In this document: in pieces, positions 45,641 through 57,938 of the stretch
How the letters are laid out: every line of letters starts with the position of its first letter
Numbering within the stretch: the first letter of the stretch is position 1
Source: Hydrangea macrophylla
Lineage: Eukaryota > Streptophyta > Magnoliopsida > Cornales > Hydrangeaceae
Assembly (NCBI GenBank): GCA_033977485.1
Contig: CM066988.1
Location: 71,043,169-71,107,168 of the forward strand
Direction: 5' to 3'
DNA: 64,000 nucleotides
Notes under the pieces: model-generated
Told to the model about the DNA's origin: nothing
Seen by the model: the letters and a program-made list of their open reading frames with translations, nothing else
The model's database searches: none
Translations under genes and position numbers: made by a program

Positions 45641-48600
45641 TATAGACACCCCATTTTGTTGGCTACTAGATTTAGGAGACCCATATCTTGGTGGTTCACA
45701 ATGATTGAAATGACTCAAAAAGGAATCTTGGAAGTTAATTCTATCTCTCGAAATGCCCTTGAAAGCCTAAACACTCCCAGATTTGGATCGAAAGTTCTGG
45801 AAACATGCTATGACATAAGGAAAGTCATAAAATGTAAAATGAGTTTTCAAGCCAAATCGGATGAAATCGTCTACTTCCAAAGATCCCCGGAAGTCCTGAA
45901 AGTTCTTGAAAAGTCCTCGTTGACCAGTTTGACAGAAGTTTGACCAGATTGGACCAAGGTTTGAACAAAATCATCCAAATTCGCCAAAAAGTTCCAGGAT
46001 CATTCTAGATCATGAGAAAAGTATTAAAATGAGTTTAAAAAGAAAATTGGGCGAAAATGTCAGCTCCTGGGATCTCCCAGAGGTTCCCAGAACTTCCTAG
46101 AAATACTAGTTTGACCGATTTGACCTAAAAGTTGACATTGAAACCAGAGTGCCGTATCATTTTTCAAACATTTTTCATGGATACTAGCAGTCAATAGCTT
46201 TCCAATGATATATCGTACATATTTTTTGGATTTAATACAAATTTATTATGAATTTCCGAAGGTGGAAAAGGCGATCAAATCGACTTTTATCGTGAATACC
46301 GCAAAACTTTTTAAAGTGACCAATCTCTAAACTATTTTTTATGTAAATTAGACTCCATTACCTTTCCAACGGTATATCACATACTTAGTTTGGAGTTCAT
46401 ACGCATTTTCTGTAAATTTCGGATGAAATAGGGCCTTTTCGCGAATACCGGAACCTCTGGGGGCCTAAATAGCATTATCTGGATGAAGAAGGAGCAGTGC
46501 CGCCGCGGCACGGGCCCAGTGCCGCCGCACCACTCTCCCCTAGAATAGTCCATTTTTGTAAATTGTTTTGGGAGTCCATTTTGATTAATTAGAAACCAAA
46601 ACGACGTAGTTCCTTGTTCACAGACATTTCGAGCCAATGGGAGCACTCTTTAAATCCCAAACCACCCCAAATTGGCCTATATAAACCCCTTTTAACCTCT
46701 CATTTAGGGGTGGAAAATACAAAGCTTAGAGAAGTTATAGAGAGAAAAGTTGTAGAAGATAAGGATAGGAGAGTGAAAGTGAGATTCTTCCTTTGATTTT
46801 CAACTAAAAAGTGAGTTCTAAACTTTGTTTTCTACTTCATTACTCCCATTTACTTCATATTCAATACACCCAACCACCATTTTAGTGAGCAGTTGTGAGA
46901 TAGGAAGCTTCTTCTATGTCTAAAGTCACCATATATGAGTGAAACACCAAGCTATAAGTCCAAAATCATCATGAATGTCATCTATTGAATATTACTTACT
47001 TGCTTGTTTACTTATTACGCTTATCCCTCCTTAACCCCATTTCTTTTTTATTTTCTTTATTTACTTACTAGTCTATCATCATCTAGATGATGACATGAAG
47101 TTTGAGGTGAGTGAATCCTTATGGATAGTAGCTCTTGACCTCAAAAACATGTTTGATTGATGATGATTTCAACTTCAATACATTCCTATGTATTCTTGAA
47201 GTTGTCTTCAAAAATGAAAATAATGTCTCCAACAATCTTGGAGGTTCTTGATATGGGTTCAAATGTTGATATTTCAAGTGGTCATGATCTCCATTTAAGT
47301 GTTGAACATATACTTTTAAAATTTCAAAACCCCTCTTAAACCCCTCATTTTGATTTCAAAGAATAAAACCCTAGTTCTTCCCAAAATCTTCAAAACAGTG
47401 AACAATCTGAGTTCAAAGATTTCTTTAGGACTCAATACTCAAAGTATTAATATGAGACCACTTGGAAAGTCTTCTTAACTCATTAAAGAGCACCCATGAT
47501 TTTTGGTTTGACTTGGAAATACTTGGAAGTGGTCCATTTGGACCCAAACATTCTCTCCAGATATTCTGTTTTTGCTGTCACAGCAGCTTGGTTGACTTTC
47601 AACTTATTTTATAGAAAATTTTTCCAAAAGGAGTGATCCCAACTCATTTTTCCCTTAAACTTCAGTATCTTAGGAAACTTTCTGTATAATATGGGCCTCT
47701 AGATCTTTTTTTTTTTTTTTTCATTTTCTAAGATTTTTCAACATTTCAGTCGACAATACAGACTCTATTTCTGAGTAACCTCTATTGTTTATATGATTTC
47801 TCTCAATCTGTAATAGTTATTGAAGATTGGCTTTTTGTCATGTATTCTAGACACAATAAGGATAATCTCCATAAAAAAATCATGCATTGAAAACATTTTT
47901 AACCCCACTTATCAATTTCCACAAGATCAACTCACTATTCTGTCCACTATTCACAGCAAGTATACTTTTACTTTCATCCTTTGATTTGATGCTTACTTGC
48001 ACTTCAAATTTGTTCATATCTTAGGAAGTAGTCCATACTACATTTGGACATATCCCATGACGATTTCCTCTATGCATTCATTCATCTTTTTAGACTTCTA
48101 AGTCACTTTAGAAAGTCCATGTACATACACACAACAACAACCTTTGCACATTCTAGGATCATACATTGCATTCATGCAAGATTTGGGGCATTGGTGACTC
48201 CTAATCTAAGCAGATTATAAGAAATGAACTAGATCACACATTCATACTCCGCCTCGATCTAATCTTCCTTTCTCATCCATCTTGGGGATTGAGAAATCTT
48301 CTTTTCTCAAAGATTAACATGCATCATTCTAGCTTGCTAAGCATATTTTGATTTATTCGATTATTTGTTTCAAGAACAATCCATGTCCCCTCCTAGATTA
48401 GGAAAACTTGATTACTTGATATGTGATTAGATGATTTTTCCTAGGTTTGTTTGTGTGATCTTTCACCTTTGCATTGTGTGATATTTGACTGAGATCTTAT
48501 GAATGATATCTTATCTTTTGATCTTCCATTTTAAAATTCTTGTGTGATGTAATATACTATCGTAGTATTAATTGTCGAACCAAACATAGTACAAGATGAT

Positions 48601-48875
48601 TACTTGGATGCTAATTGAGGCCCGTCGAGAGACGGGGCGAGTTGAGGGTGTTTTAGTCATGACAAAGGCTCCTTCCTCTCTCGTACCAAAACCCCGAGCC
48701 AAGTTCTTTGGTTATGAAGGACCAGTGCCCTTTATCCGTTTGGGTGAGTCAAATTGGGTTTCTTGGTCCCCTAAAGACCAAGTGGTGACTCTGTATCTGT
48801 TTTCAACAGACCTTTTCCTTTTTCTTTTCAAAAATATTTCAAAATAAACAAGAGGTGGGATTCTGTGTGTCCACA
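45641..48875 (+). repeat. 3' LTR of the Tat-like element (3235 bp)
   Basis: Starts TATAGACACCCC (G to A at the second base) and ends GTCCACA. About 14 differences in the first 200 bases against the 5' LTR plus a 34-base gap, by eye. Confidence 0.92.
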
Positions 48876-49931
48876 ATGTTGAGTTGCTTATTTGGGTCAA
48901 AAGTGCACGTGGTTACTGAGCCATTTTGTGGAGCCAATATAGACATTAACGCTACACGATTGAAGAGAAGAATCGTGGGTCTTACCCTTTCGCATGGACT
49001 TATTGGCAAGGAGTCGCAGATTAGGAGTATGGATGTACACGTGAGGCTCCGGAGACTAGTATGAAATGTAGAGATGTAAATGTTGTTTATCATTCATGTG
49101 CATTTGTTGTTTTATTCACTAATCGTTAGCTTAAACAAATCGAATATGTGTGGTTATTCAAATAGCCATTGCAGGTATTAATGCTGGCGAGGAATCACAG
49201 AAGTGAGTACGTGGGTTGGGAGTTCACTTAGAAGGCGACTCGATATGTTGATCTCGTCGACTTGTAATAGAATTATTGTAATAAGAATCTTTATGACTCT
49301 TAACTATGTTTTAACTTAGAATCGTAGAACGGATTAATGATATTGTAATAGATAGGAATCTTTTGTATTTACGCTTTAGTAATGTTTTAATCCAGTTGGG
49401 ATCGCTTGGGATTGAGTTTGGTATGTGTGCTTAATCCCTGAACAAATTCAAAAAGCTTTAAAACTTGGGAAAATTCTGCAAAATGTGCTACTGCCATAAA
49501 CAAGTCGACTGGTTGAGAAAACAGTTAACTGGAGTCTCTTTTCCAATAACTCACTACATTATTTTATAGAGGGCCAGTCGACTGGGTCCTCGACACAGTC
49601 AACTGGGTCATGTTTTCAAATTAGATATTTTTGTATCAGGCTAAACTTCAGGCGACTGGACCGTACCAGTCGATTGAAGATTTGACGCCCCAATCGACTG
49701 GCGTAGAAAACAGTCGACTGGATTATGCTTTAAATTCAAACTTTCTGCTGGACCAGTATCAGTCGATTGGGCCTAAGGTGCAGTCGACTGGACTATTGCT
49801 TTTTAAATGTTTTGTTTTGTTTCCTCTGCGTGTGTTCTTAAAACTAAATTTTGGGAACGTTAATGAATTGGTTTAGCCTCTGTGGTGTGCCACGGGCTCC
49901 AACCCTGCTATTATGGGACCTGGTTGTGATA
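48876..49931 (+). repeat. Right half of the older gypsy-type LTR
   Basis: Continues the LTR interrupted at 25989. Ends CTGGTTGTGATA, close to the TGTGACA-type ends of Tekay-like LTRs. Contains the CAGTCGACTG cluster. Together with 1745-1750 and 24932-25989 this gives about 2.1 kb, a plausible LTR length. No convincing target duplication. Confidence 0.45.
49500..49795 (+). repeat. Cluster of CAGTCGACTG-like palindromes
   Basis: About ten words of the form (A/C)AGTCGACTGG or near variants (GTTAACTGG, GGCGACTGG, CAGTCGATTG, CAATCGACTGG) at irregular 15-50 base spacing in AT-rich sequence. Confidence 0.8.
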
Positions 49932-51065
49932 GTTTGAGACTCTTAGTTAATATGCTAGTGTTTATAGTGTAATGGCGGACCATGAGCTTTCCTATTGACA
50001 TCTAAAACTATCAACAATCGATAGGAACTTGTAACTTATATAAGGTACGTGCTCATAATCTTGAGATAATTATGGATATAAACTATGGATGTGACTACTT
50101 TGACTTACCAATCAGTGAGGCCTTCAAGATCAATACCTGGGTATCTTGGGTAAGTCATGTCTATAGGGTTGTGAATATATATTGTCAAAATAGAATCTAC
50201 TCTCTGATAAAGAGTAAGCATTCCCTTGAGAATGTCACCAAGTTGATTACTAATAACTGCAGTCTTTTTGATAAGTAGTTATCAACATGTTTTGTAATCA
50301 TGAGAGGTGAATGAAACTCAAGGAATAGAAGATGTAATCATTATTCATGTTGATAGTAACAATTTATCCAACTACCTGATATGATTGCGAATGCTGAAGA
50401 TAGAGGGACAGTAGTACAATCATACAAGTCTAGTTATTGTTTCAGATATGTTCTTTTACGTTGGAGTGCAGTTATCGTTATATAATAGAGTTAACATTAA
50501 CTAATTAGTTGGTTACTTCGGTGATCAAAAAGTTTGATCATGGGAATTAATGGTTGGTCTGAGCCAACAATAAAGAACCTAGGAGGCCCTACTCTTAGCT
50601 CTATAAGAATACTTGGAAAGGCAAGAAGAAGTGAACCAATCGATTGAACTGCATTCAATTGATTGGTGACTGGTCCCACTTTCAATCGATTGAAACCATA
50701 GGTCAATTTAGAAACTTATAAATTGGAGGACTTGCCAGACAGAATGGATAGCTCATCGTTTTTCTTTTCTCAAAAGGTCCAAACTATTTTAGGAGTTCTA
50801 CAAACCTTCCTCACCTTTCTATTAGGGTTCCCATAAACCCTAGCCTCTCCGGTAAGGATTCAAGGAGACAAAAGGCTGAAGACTTTCTGGAGAAAGCTGC
50901 TGCACGTTGAAGGAAGAAGACATAATCAAAATTGGGTTCAAGACCAATAGGTATCTACTTCTTTTTTACACATCTATAGAGTAAATAAGAAGAAGAACTC
51001 GAATACCAAATTTGAACTTATTTTTTCACTGCGCATATTATTTAAGTTTTCAAAACCTAAATCCA
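49932..51065 (+). repeat. Right part of the older copia-type LTR
   Basis: Resumes with GTTTGAGACTCTTAG, a plausible continuation of the LTR cut at 1744, and ends CCTAAATCCA before a primer-binding site. The segment CTTATTTTTTCACTGCGCAT near the end is typical of copia LTRs. No second LTR copy was found for comparison. Confidence 0.45.
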
Positions 51066-51535
51066 TTAATTGGTATCAAAGCCACGCTCATTTGAATCTA
51101 TAGATGCATTTTTGGAACCCTAGTTTGATTTGTATGTTTGTTTTTAGTACTTTTTCTAAAACTGCATTGTCACAGATCTGTTTCTGTAGCAATTTCGCAG
51201 CAGAAAACAAATATGTGATTGTATTGGATACATGGGAGTTTCAATCGATTGAAATGGTTTCAATCGATTAAAATGTAATTGAGTTTAATCGATTGTACTG
51301 AGTTCGATCGATTGAAAGGGTTTCAATCGATTGAACTAGGTTCCATCGATTGAAAGTGTTTTCTCTATCTTGTAGTTGTCACAGTTTTAAAATTTGAAAA
51401 ATTACTTATTTTAACCCTTTCATACCATTCTGGAAATTTTTAAATACTTTCCTGAACTTTCTATTTCAATCGATTAAACTGGGTTCGATTGATTGAACAA
51501 TGTCAATCAATTGTAAAGCGTTCAATCGATTGGAC
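50636..51535 (+). repeat. Cluster of CAATCGATTG palindromes
   Basis: More than a dozen copies of CAATCGATTGAA or near variants (CAATTGATTGG, TTAATCGATTGTAC, CGATCGATTGAA, CCATCGATTGAA), in two groups: 50636-50695 inside the LTR and 51240-51535 after the primer-binding site. The spacing is irregular. Confidence 0.85.
51071..51083 (+). other. Primer-binding site of the older copia-type element
   Basis: TGGTATCAAAGCC, a variant of the initiator-methionine site common in copia elements, five bases after a plausible LTR end. Confidence 0.65.
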
Positions 51536-51581
51536 TAGGATAGAGAAGATAAGATGCTATTTTAAAAGTACTAATTATTCC

Positions 51582-52901
51582 TGTTAGGAAACTGCGTTCC
51601 CAGAATCCGTTGACAGTGCGTATAAGTTGGTACTACAAAATTTACGTGAAGCGACAATAACCCTACAAGGGCGGAACTAGGGTTACCTTGAGCTGCAAAA
51701 ACGGATTATTGTAGTAGACGAATCGAGAACACGGGCTCGATAATAGCTCACGATCTTCTACCGTATTCCTCTGCTGCCAGAATATCGAACTGAGTGTGGG
51801 CTCTATCGAAATCCTTTTAGTTTTCTACCCTCGCTTTCTACGCTCTCTTTTTCTATTTCGAGTTATAATACTCTATATGGAAAAATACAAACTGAGAGGA
51901 GAGCCAAAGCAACATATATATATATAGGTTACGATAGGGACCATAAGAAGTCAATAAGGAATAGGCTTCCTTATGGAATTAGGAAACCCCAATTCGAACT
52001 GAATCAGATTCCTATTTCCATAAATTATAATTCATACCACTAAAGAATTATAATTGCACTCCTACCCTTATCTCAAAAATTTATTTTGAGCTCCATGTTA
52101 TTAAATGCTTATTATCTCCCCACATTAAGATTACAGATATCCATTAATCAAATATAATTACTGACAATCATATTTAATTAATCTCTTAAAATTCCTTGAG
52201 ATTCTTTACTTAACTTATTTGATATGTCGGATACAAAATCCACATGCAGGGTTTGCCATAATCAAAACTTATAAGCTTTCTCAAGGGGATATCATCAATC
52301 CCAAAAATTGAGATGGATTCCATCATTAATTTATATCCACCACACAATCAATATTGTCACCCAATCCAATGAGATATTTACCCATTTAAGGATCTCACCC
52401 TTTTAAGGATCAAAGTGTAAATATCAAATGTATGAGTCTATAAATTAACTTAGGATTTAGAGCATAAGCACTCATAATAGCCATGAGGTATTAATTATCT
52501 TATAAGTCAGTATAAAGATAATTATCCCAAGTCGGTCCTTTTTAATACACGAAGTGTACCAGCATAGTGAGTTGACACTATAACGTTTCTTGTAGTTAAG
52601 ATAAACCTACTACAACACCATACCGCAGTCCTACCGATGGTGTGTCCAAACCCATCTAAGACTGTAAACCAAAATCTTACATTCTACAAGATCCGATGGT
52701 CTGATCTTCGATGTGTAAGCCTAACTCTACAGACCAAACCACCTACTATGTAGAATGAGAGACACATATGCATAATATTAAATAAATAATACAACACAAA
52801 CATTGCCCACACAGATTCTCATAAAAATGGAATAACTGATTTTATTAAATGAATAATAAATTAACTACATAAAGCATGGCTTTTAGTATATATCCCTAAC
52901 A
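51582..52901 (-). repeat. 3' LTR of the minus-strand copia element
   Basis: 1320 bases, matching 57939-59251. It contains a TA microsatellite (51910-51926) that is much shorter in the other LTR. The polypurine tract follows on the plus side. Confidence 0.92.
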
Positions 52902-52912
52902 ATCTCCCACTT
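52902..52912 (-). other. Polypurine tract of the copia element
   Basis: Minus strand AAGTGGGAGAT directly before the LTR start TGTTAGG. Confidence 0.85.
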
Positions 52913-54118
52913 AGACTCAAAGCCATGATGCGACACACCTCACTCCTATCCCTTCTATGTGACTATCAAAAGTCTTCACTGCAGTCCAATGTTCTTTCCC
53001 TGGATTAGAATGATATCTACTAGCCATGCCTATAGCAAAGCAAATGTCAGGTCTAGTACATTGTATAACATACATTATGCTTCCTACTGTCGAGATCTAA
53101 GGACCTGCATTTATCTTCTCTATCTCATCAGGTGTCTTAGGACACTGATCCTCAGATAGAGTAATTCTATGTCTGAAGGGAAGGAATCCATTCTTGGAAT
53201 CTTACATGCTAATCCTTGCAAGAATATTGTCGATATAAGTGCCTTGTGACAAACCCAACATCCTATTCTTGCGATCTCACATAAGCTTGATCCCTAGGAT
53301 GTGACCGGCTTCTCCCAAGTCCTTCATATCGAATTGACTGGACAACCATACCCTTACAAAAGATAATACCCCCACATCGTTTCTGATTAGCAAGATATTA
53401 TCCACATATAGTACTAAGAACACCACCACACTTCCATCATGTTTCTTGTACACACAGGATTCACCCGCACATTGATCAAACCAAAAGACTTGATTACTTG
53501 ATTAAAGCGGATATTCCAAGACCTAGATGCCTGCTTAAGTCCATAAATGGACTTCTTAAGCTTGCACAACATCTGTTCTTGGCCCTTTGCGATGAACCCG
53601 CCTGGTTGCACCATATAGAAGCACTCATCAAGATTCCCATTAAGAAATGTTGTCTTGACATCCATTTGCTAAATTTCATAATCGAAATGTGCAGCAATGG
53701 ATAAGAGAATCCGGATAGACTTTAGCATGGCCACCGGCGAAAAAGTTTCCTCATAATTGATTCCTTCTTTTTGAGTGAACCCTTTCGCAACAAGCCTTGC
53801 TTTAAAGGTTTCCACCTTACCGTCTGCTTCTCTCTTCTTCTTATAGATCTACTTGCATCTAATGGGTTTTATTTCATTGGGTGGATCTACAAGATCCCAG
53901 ACTTGATTGGAGTATATAGACTTCATTTCAGACTTTATAGCCTTTTGCCATAGATTTGCATCTTTATCTTGGAGTCCTTCATTGTAGTTATAGGGATCGG
54001 TACCTTGTTCATTAGGGACCTGGTCATAAGACTCTACCAAAAACATACACCGGTCAGGTTGAATAATAACCCTCCCACTACGACGAGGCACAACCCATGT
54101 CTGTGTATCACTGATATT
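52913..54118 (-). pseudogene. Reverse transcriptase of the copia element, RNase H largely deleted
   Basis: Continues in the integrase frame through stops at 54121-54119 and near 53849. Recognisable parts: DANLWQKAIKSEMKSIYSNQ, MDVKTTFLNGNLDE (53665), LKKSIYGLKQASRSWN. A frameshift follows near 53470. The catalytic motif reads YVDN where the family has YVDD, a G-to-A change (near 53378). After CTRPDICFAIGMASRYHSN and KEHWTAVK the sequence jumps to FDSHIEGIG and the end, so most of RNase H is missing. A dead polymerase by both point mutation and truncation. Confidence 0.82.
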
Positions 54119-55189
54119 TTATTCTGAAGATTTTGAACCTAATACACCATTATCTGTACGCTGTACTGGTTCAGGAACCTGTATGTTAATGGTTGGTTCG
54201 GGACCTACATGAGTTTCGGTAATCCTCCTACTACGACGTGGTAATGGAATATCGATAACTCTTTCTTGTTGTGTTTTTTCTCGTACCGTTGGTATCGAAG
54301 AACTATGTGTCGGTGTCTCTTCTCTCATTTCCTTTAAAATAATACGGTTTTTGGGCTTATGGTCCATAACATAGTCCTCTTCTAAGAATGTGGCATTGGT
54401 GCTAACAATAACCTTCTGATCCTTAGGACTATAAAACAGACCACCTTTAGTTCCTCTTGGATACCCAACAAAGAAACATACTTCTATTCTCGATTCCAAC
54501 TTTTCTGCATTCCCTTTCAGCACATGTGCTGGACTACCCCAGATCCGAACATGCAGCAGACTAGGCTTTCGTCTAGTCCACAATTCCGTGGGAGTAGTAG
54601 GTACTGACTTAGATGGTACCAAGTTTAGAATGTATTCAGCTGTCTCTAATGCGTGTCCCCAAAAGGAAATTGGTAAATCTGAATAACTCATCATAGATCT
54701 TACCATGTCCATGAGAGTCCTGTTCCTTCTTTCTGCAACACCGTTCTGCTGAGGCATACGGGGTGCAGACAACTGGGATGTAATCCCTTGCTCCAATAAG
54801 TATTCCCTAAACTCTCCCAAGAGGTACTCTCCACCACGATCAGATCGTAGTGTCTTAATACATTTACCTAGACCCTTCTCAGTTTCAGCCTTGAAGTCTT
54901 TGAATTTTTCAAAGCATTCAGACTTATGCTGCATCAAATAAATGTACCCATACCTTGAGTAATCATCGATGAAAGTGACGAAGTACTCAAATCCCCCTCT
55001 TGCTTGGACAGTCATAGGACCACACAAATCAGAGTGAACCAGTTCCAACAGCTCTTTTGCTCTATAGCCCTTGGTCGAGAATGACCTCTTAGTCATTTTA
55101 CCTTCCAAGCAGGATTCACAGACTGGAAGTTCCTCCACTTCTAATGAGCCTAATGGCCTATTTTGAACTAGTCTTTGAATCCTTTTCAA
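54119..55189 (-). pseudogene. Integrase of the copia element
   Basis: Open for 356 codons. The HHCC finger begins upstream in another frame (WHLCLGHINLKRIQ) and its cysteines are here (PVCESCLEGKM). The catalytic Asp (LVHSDLCGPM), Asp (TLRSDRGGEY) and Glu (QNGVAERRNRTL) are present. Then the GKGPE-type C-terminal region (WGSPAHVLKGN ... SRIEVCFFVGYPRGTKGG) and a basic, Ser/Thr-rich linker (PLPRRSRRITET). Confidence 0.88.
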
Positions 55190-55691
55190 ATTAATATGAC
55201 CAAGGCATAAGTGCCAAAGATGCGTTTGGTTCTTTTCTCTTAAATAGCAAACTATTTATGTTATTCAATTCATTAAGTTGCAGTATAGGAGAGACAGGAT
55301 TTATAATATAAAGATCATCCACCAATTGACCAAAACAAATAAAACGTTTATTTTCTTTAATAATTACTATTTTATTAAAATGAACTGAATATATATTCTT
55401 TACTAAACTAGAAACTGAAACTAAACTCCTTATAGAAGGTACAAAAAGGGAATTTCATAATATTAAAATCTTATCTCTACCAAAACTAAGATGTAGATCT
55501 CCTATTGCAACTGCTGCTACTCTCGTAGCATTTCCCATATATAGATAAACCTCTCCATCACTGAGCTGCCTGGTTCCTTAGAACCCCTGCAAAGAATTGC
55601 ATACATGATCAGTGGCTCACGTATCTACACACCAGGTACCGGTAGATCGGATCGCTAAACACGATTCAACAACTAGTAAATGAGATTTACC
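55190..55691 (-). pseudogene. Protease and gag-pre-integrase region of the copia element
   Basis: On the minus strand, after the gag knuckle, WCVDT is followed by a stop and then ATDHVCNSLQGF: the protease Gly of the Asp-Thr-Gly motif has become TGA (about 55606). It continues with GDLHLSFG and LFVPSIRSLVSVSSL, then one frameshift before WHLCLGHINL. Confidence 0.75.
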
Positions 55692-56508
55692 TTAATTATT
55701 CTGTCTAGCGAGATAAACCAGACATTGCTTCTTCCAGTGTCCTGGCTGCTTGCAAGCAAAACATTTGCCTTTAGGCTTTCCCGGTTGTCCTCTTGGCCTT
55801 TGGATTGGCAGAGGACCCGCGACCTTCTTTTGAGCATTTTTCATTTTTTTCTTGCCTTTCGGCTTTAAAGCAGAACCTTTCTCAAATACAAGAGCACTCC
55901 CTGACTTTCTGTTGAGACCCTCAGCTACTTGGATTTCTTTAAGTAGTTCTACCAAAGTATATTTAAATTTATTATGTTGTAATTGAGGCAGAATTGCTTA
56001 AAAAGACTCTGGCAGTGACTGGAGTACGATATCGACTTGGGTTTCTCCATCGATTTCAGCTCTAAGGATCTCTAGTTCATTAAGAAGAGATATCATCTTA
56101 AGAACATGATCCCTAACAAGCGTCCCCTCAGCCATGGTTGTGTTCATCAAGTCTTTCATGGCAACCTGCCTAACAGCACGACTTTGATCCCCGAACATCA
56201 CTCGGAGGCTCTCCATCATGTCATAGGCATTGGTCATTGAGTGATGCTGATGTTGCACAACATTCGACATGGATGCCAAAATATAATACCGCGCCATCTC
56301 ATCAGTCTTGACCCATTTCTTGTGAGCCTGAGTTTTCTCAGCGGTTGCCCCCTCACCAAGTTGCTCAGGACATTCTGAAGTAAGCACAAACTTGTACTCT
56401 TCAACAGTTAACATAATATCCAAATTCCTTTTTCAGTCTATATAGTTTGGTCTAGTAAGTTTGTTTTCATTAAGTATAACAGCAAGTGTATTGAAAATAC
56501 CATTTAAA
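55692..56508 (-). pseudogene. Gag of the copia element
   Basis: The frame runs NENKLTRPNYID, a stop where the family has Trp, KRNLDIMLTVEEYKFVLTSE, then ARYYILASMSNVVQHQH, LRVMFGDQSRAVRQVAMKDL, a stop near 55998, VELLKEIQVAEGL, and the zinc knuckle CFACKQPGHWKKQC (about 55775-55734). All stops are in frame. Confidence 0.82.
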
Positions 56509-57925
56509 AGCCTGAGAATCACATAACATAAATAATTACGTTTGGACAAAAATTACTATGGATTTGAGTTGAAAATATTGGTTCCCTCTACCATATTTGA
56601 AAGGAATCTGCCAACAGCTTGATACACCGCGAATAGTATGACTCGATGGTAAACCATATACTATCTATCATTTGTTCAGATAGGCAATTGCCTTTTAATT
56701 TTACTATCCAGGCAATGTACCTTGCCTACTAAAATTAAATTGCTGACTTGCTTCAGTCCTATAAATAATAAGAATGACTCAGATGGAGAGGATATTATTA
56801 TTTATAGCTAAGTGTATACCATCACTTAATTCCAAGTCAAGAGTTCCGTGAGGAACACCTCTGATGGAGAGGTGACCCACACTAACAATCACCCAAAATA
56901 TTCTTTTAAAGAAGTTTGTACCAATGATTCCATGATCAACTGCATCCAATGGGGATGATGGCATTAGAGCCATCACACAAAATTAATCATATCATCTAGA
57001 AACTAGTGATGGAGACCATGAGATTTATACTTGGTAAATTCCCTCTCCCACATAGAATTTTAAAAAATAAAATTGAGGGTCATGATTTTTAGAAAAACTT
57101 TTAATTTAATTAATAAAAAATAATAGAATACTTGACAAGGATTAGTCCATCCTTACTTGTCAAACACACATGTGTAGATAATAAAATTATTCTATTCTCA
57201 TGATTTTAGAAAATAAGTACTTATATTTTCAAAATATGGAATTAGTTTTATTTCTAAATACATATGTAGTTGTCCAACATTTTAAATTAATATAAATTAA
57301 ACATGCAGCTAAATAACTGAAATAGGTCTAGGAACAATTATCCATGTTGTCCTATTCATTAACCATGAAACAAATTTCAATCACACATAAATAAGGAAAC
57401 TACAATAATGTCAAGCTGCAACTCTTGTGAAGAAATCTTCATTGAACCCGATCTACCATCAGCAGCTGCCTTCCAGAACTATTTTCTAAAACAGTCTTCT
57501 GAAACTGCGTTCTGAAATTGCTTCTAGATTGCTTTCGGAAACTGCTTGTAAAGCTGCCCTCACGAACCATCTTCACGGATTTACTTGAGATATATTACAT
57601 AAACCCTATGCCTCCACAAAGGAGTTCACATGTTATTTTATTTGCAGTAAATTAACCACGCATCAATCAAGCGTGGGATCCAATATATACAAATCCTATG
57701 CCTCCATAAAGGAGTTCACATGCTATATTAAAATAGTAATATTAATCACGGATAAAACCATCGTGGGATCCAATCACACAAAACCAGTGACCATAATAGT
57801 GGAATAAGAACGTTGCAAAATAATGGTTAGCACAGATCTACGTTCTATCCATCCATCAATGCATGCATAAGATCTGTATTATTGGACAACATGGTTGCGT
57901 CCAATCCATACGCAGAATCAACGTT
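56509..57925 (-). other. Leader of the copia element
   Basis: No coding signal. It contains an imperfect tandem duplication of about 110 bases (57600-57770) with shared words CCTATGCCTCCA(C/T)AAAGGAG and CGTGGGATCCAAT. Confidence 0.5.
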
Positions 57926-57937
57926 GCTTTGATACCA
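57926..57937 (-). other. Primer-binding site of the copia element
   Basis: Minus strand TGGTATCAAAGC next to the 5' LTR. Confidence 0.85.
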
Positions 57938-57938
57938 C

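Larger units (their letters stand above)
25990..48875 (+). mobile_element. Ty3/gypsy Tat/Ogre-like retrotransposon, 22.9 kb, with antisense genes
   Basis: LTRs begin TGTAGACACC (5') and TATAGACACC (3') and end GTCCACA. The primer-binding site TGGCGACTCTGCTGGGGA and the 3' junction AGAGGGGCAAAC followed by the LTR are hallmarks of the Tat/Ogre group. Order: 42-base repeat array, gag, protease, reverse transcriptase, two RNase H domains, integrase, then about 8.4 kb of 3' sequence with repeat arrays, a DUF7745-like ORF and a PMD gene on the minus strand. Three hAT-type MITEs (about 2 kb) are nested in it. Frameshifts and many stops disable gag-pol. The flanks (TGATT and ATGTT) do not form a convincing target duplication. 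Confidence 0.88.

Noticed and set aside
49081..49499. Host gene in the stretch before the CAGTCGACTG cluster
   Set aside because: Small ORFs only, no splice-linked coding pattern; the sequence fits the right half of a gypsy-type LTR.
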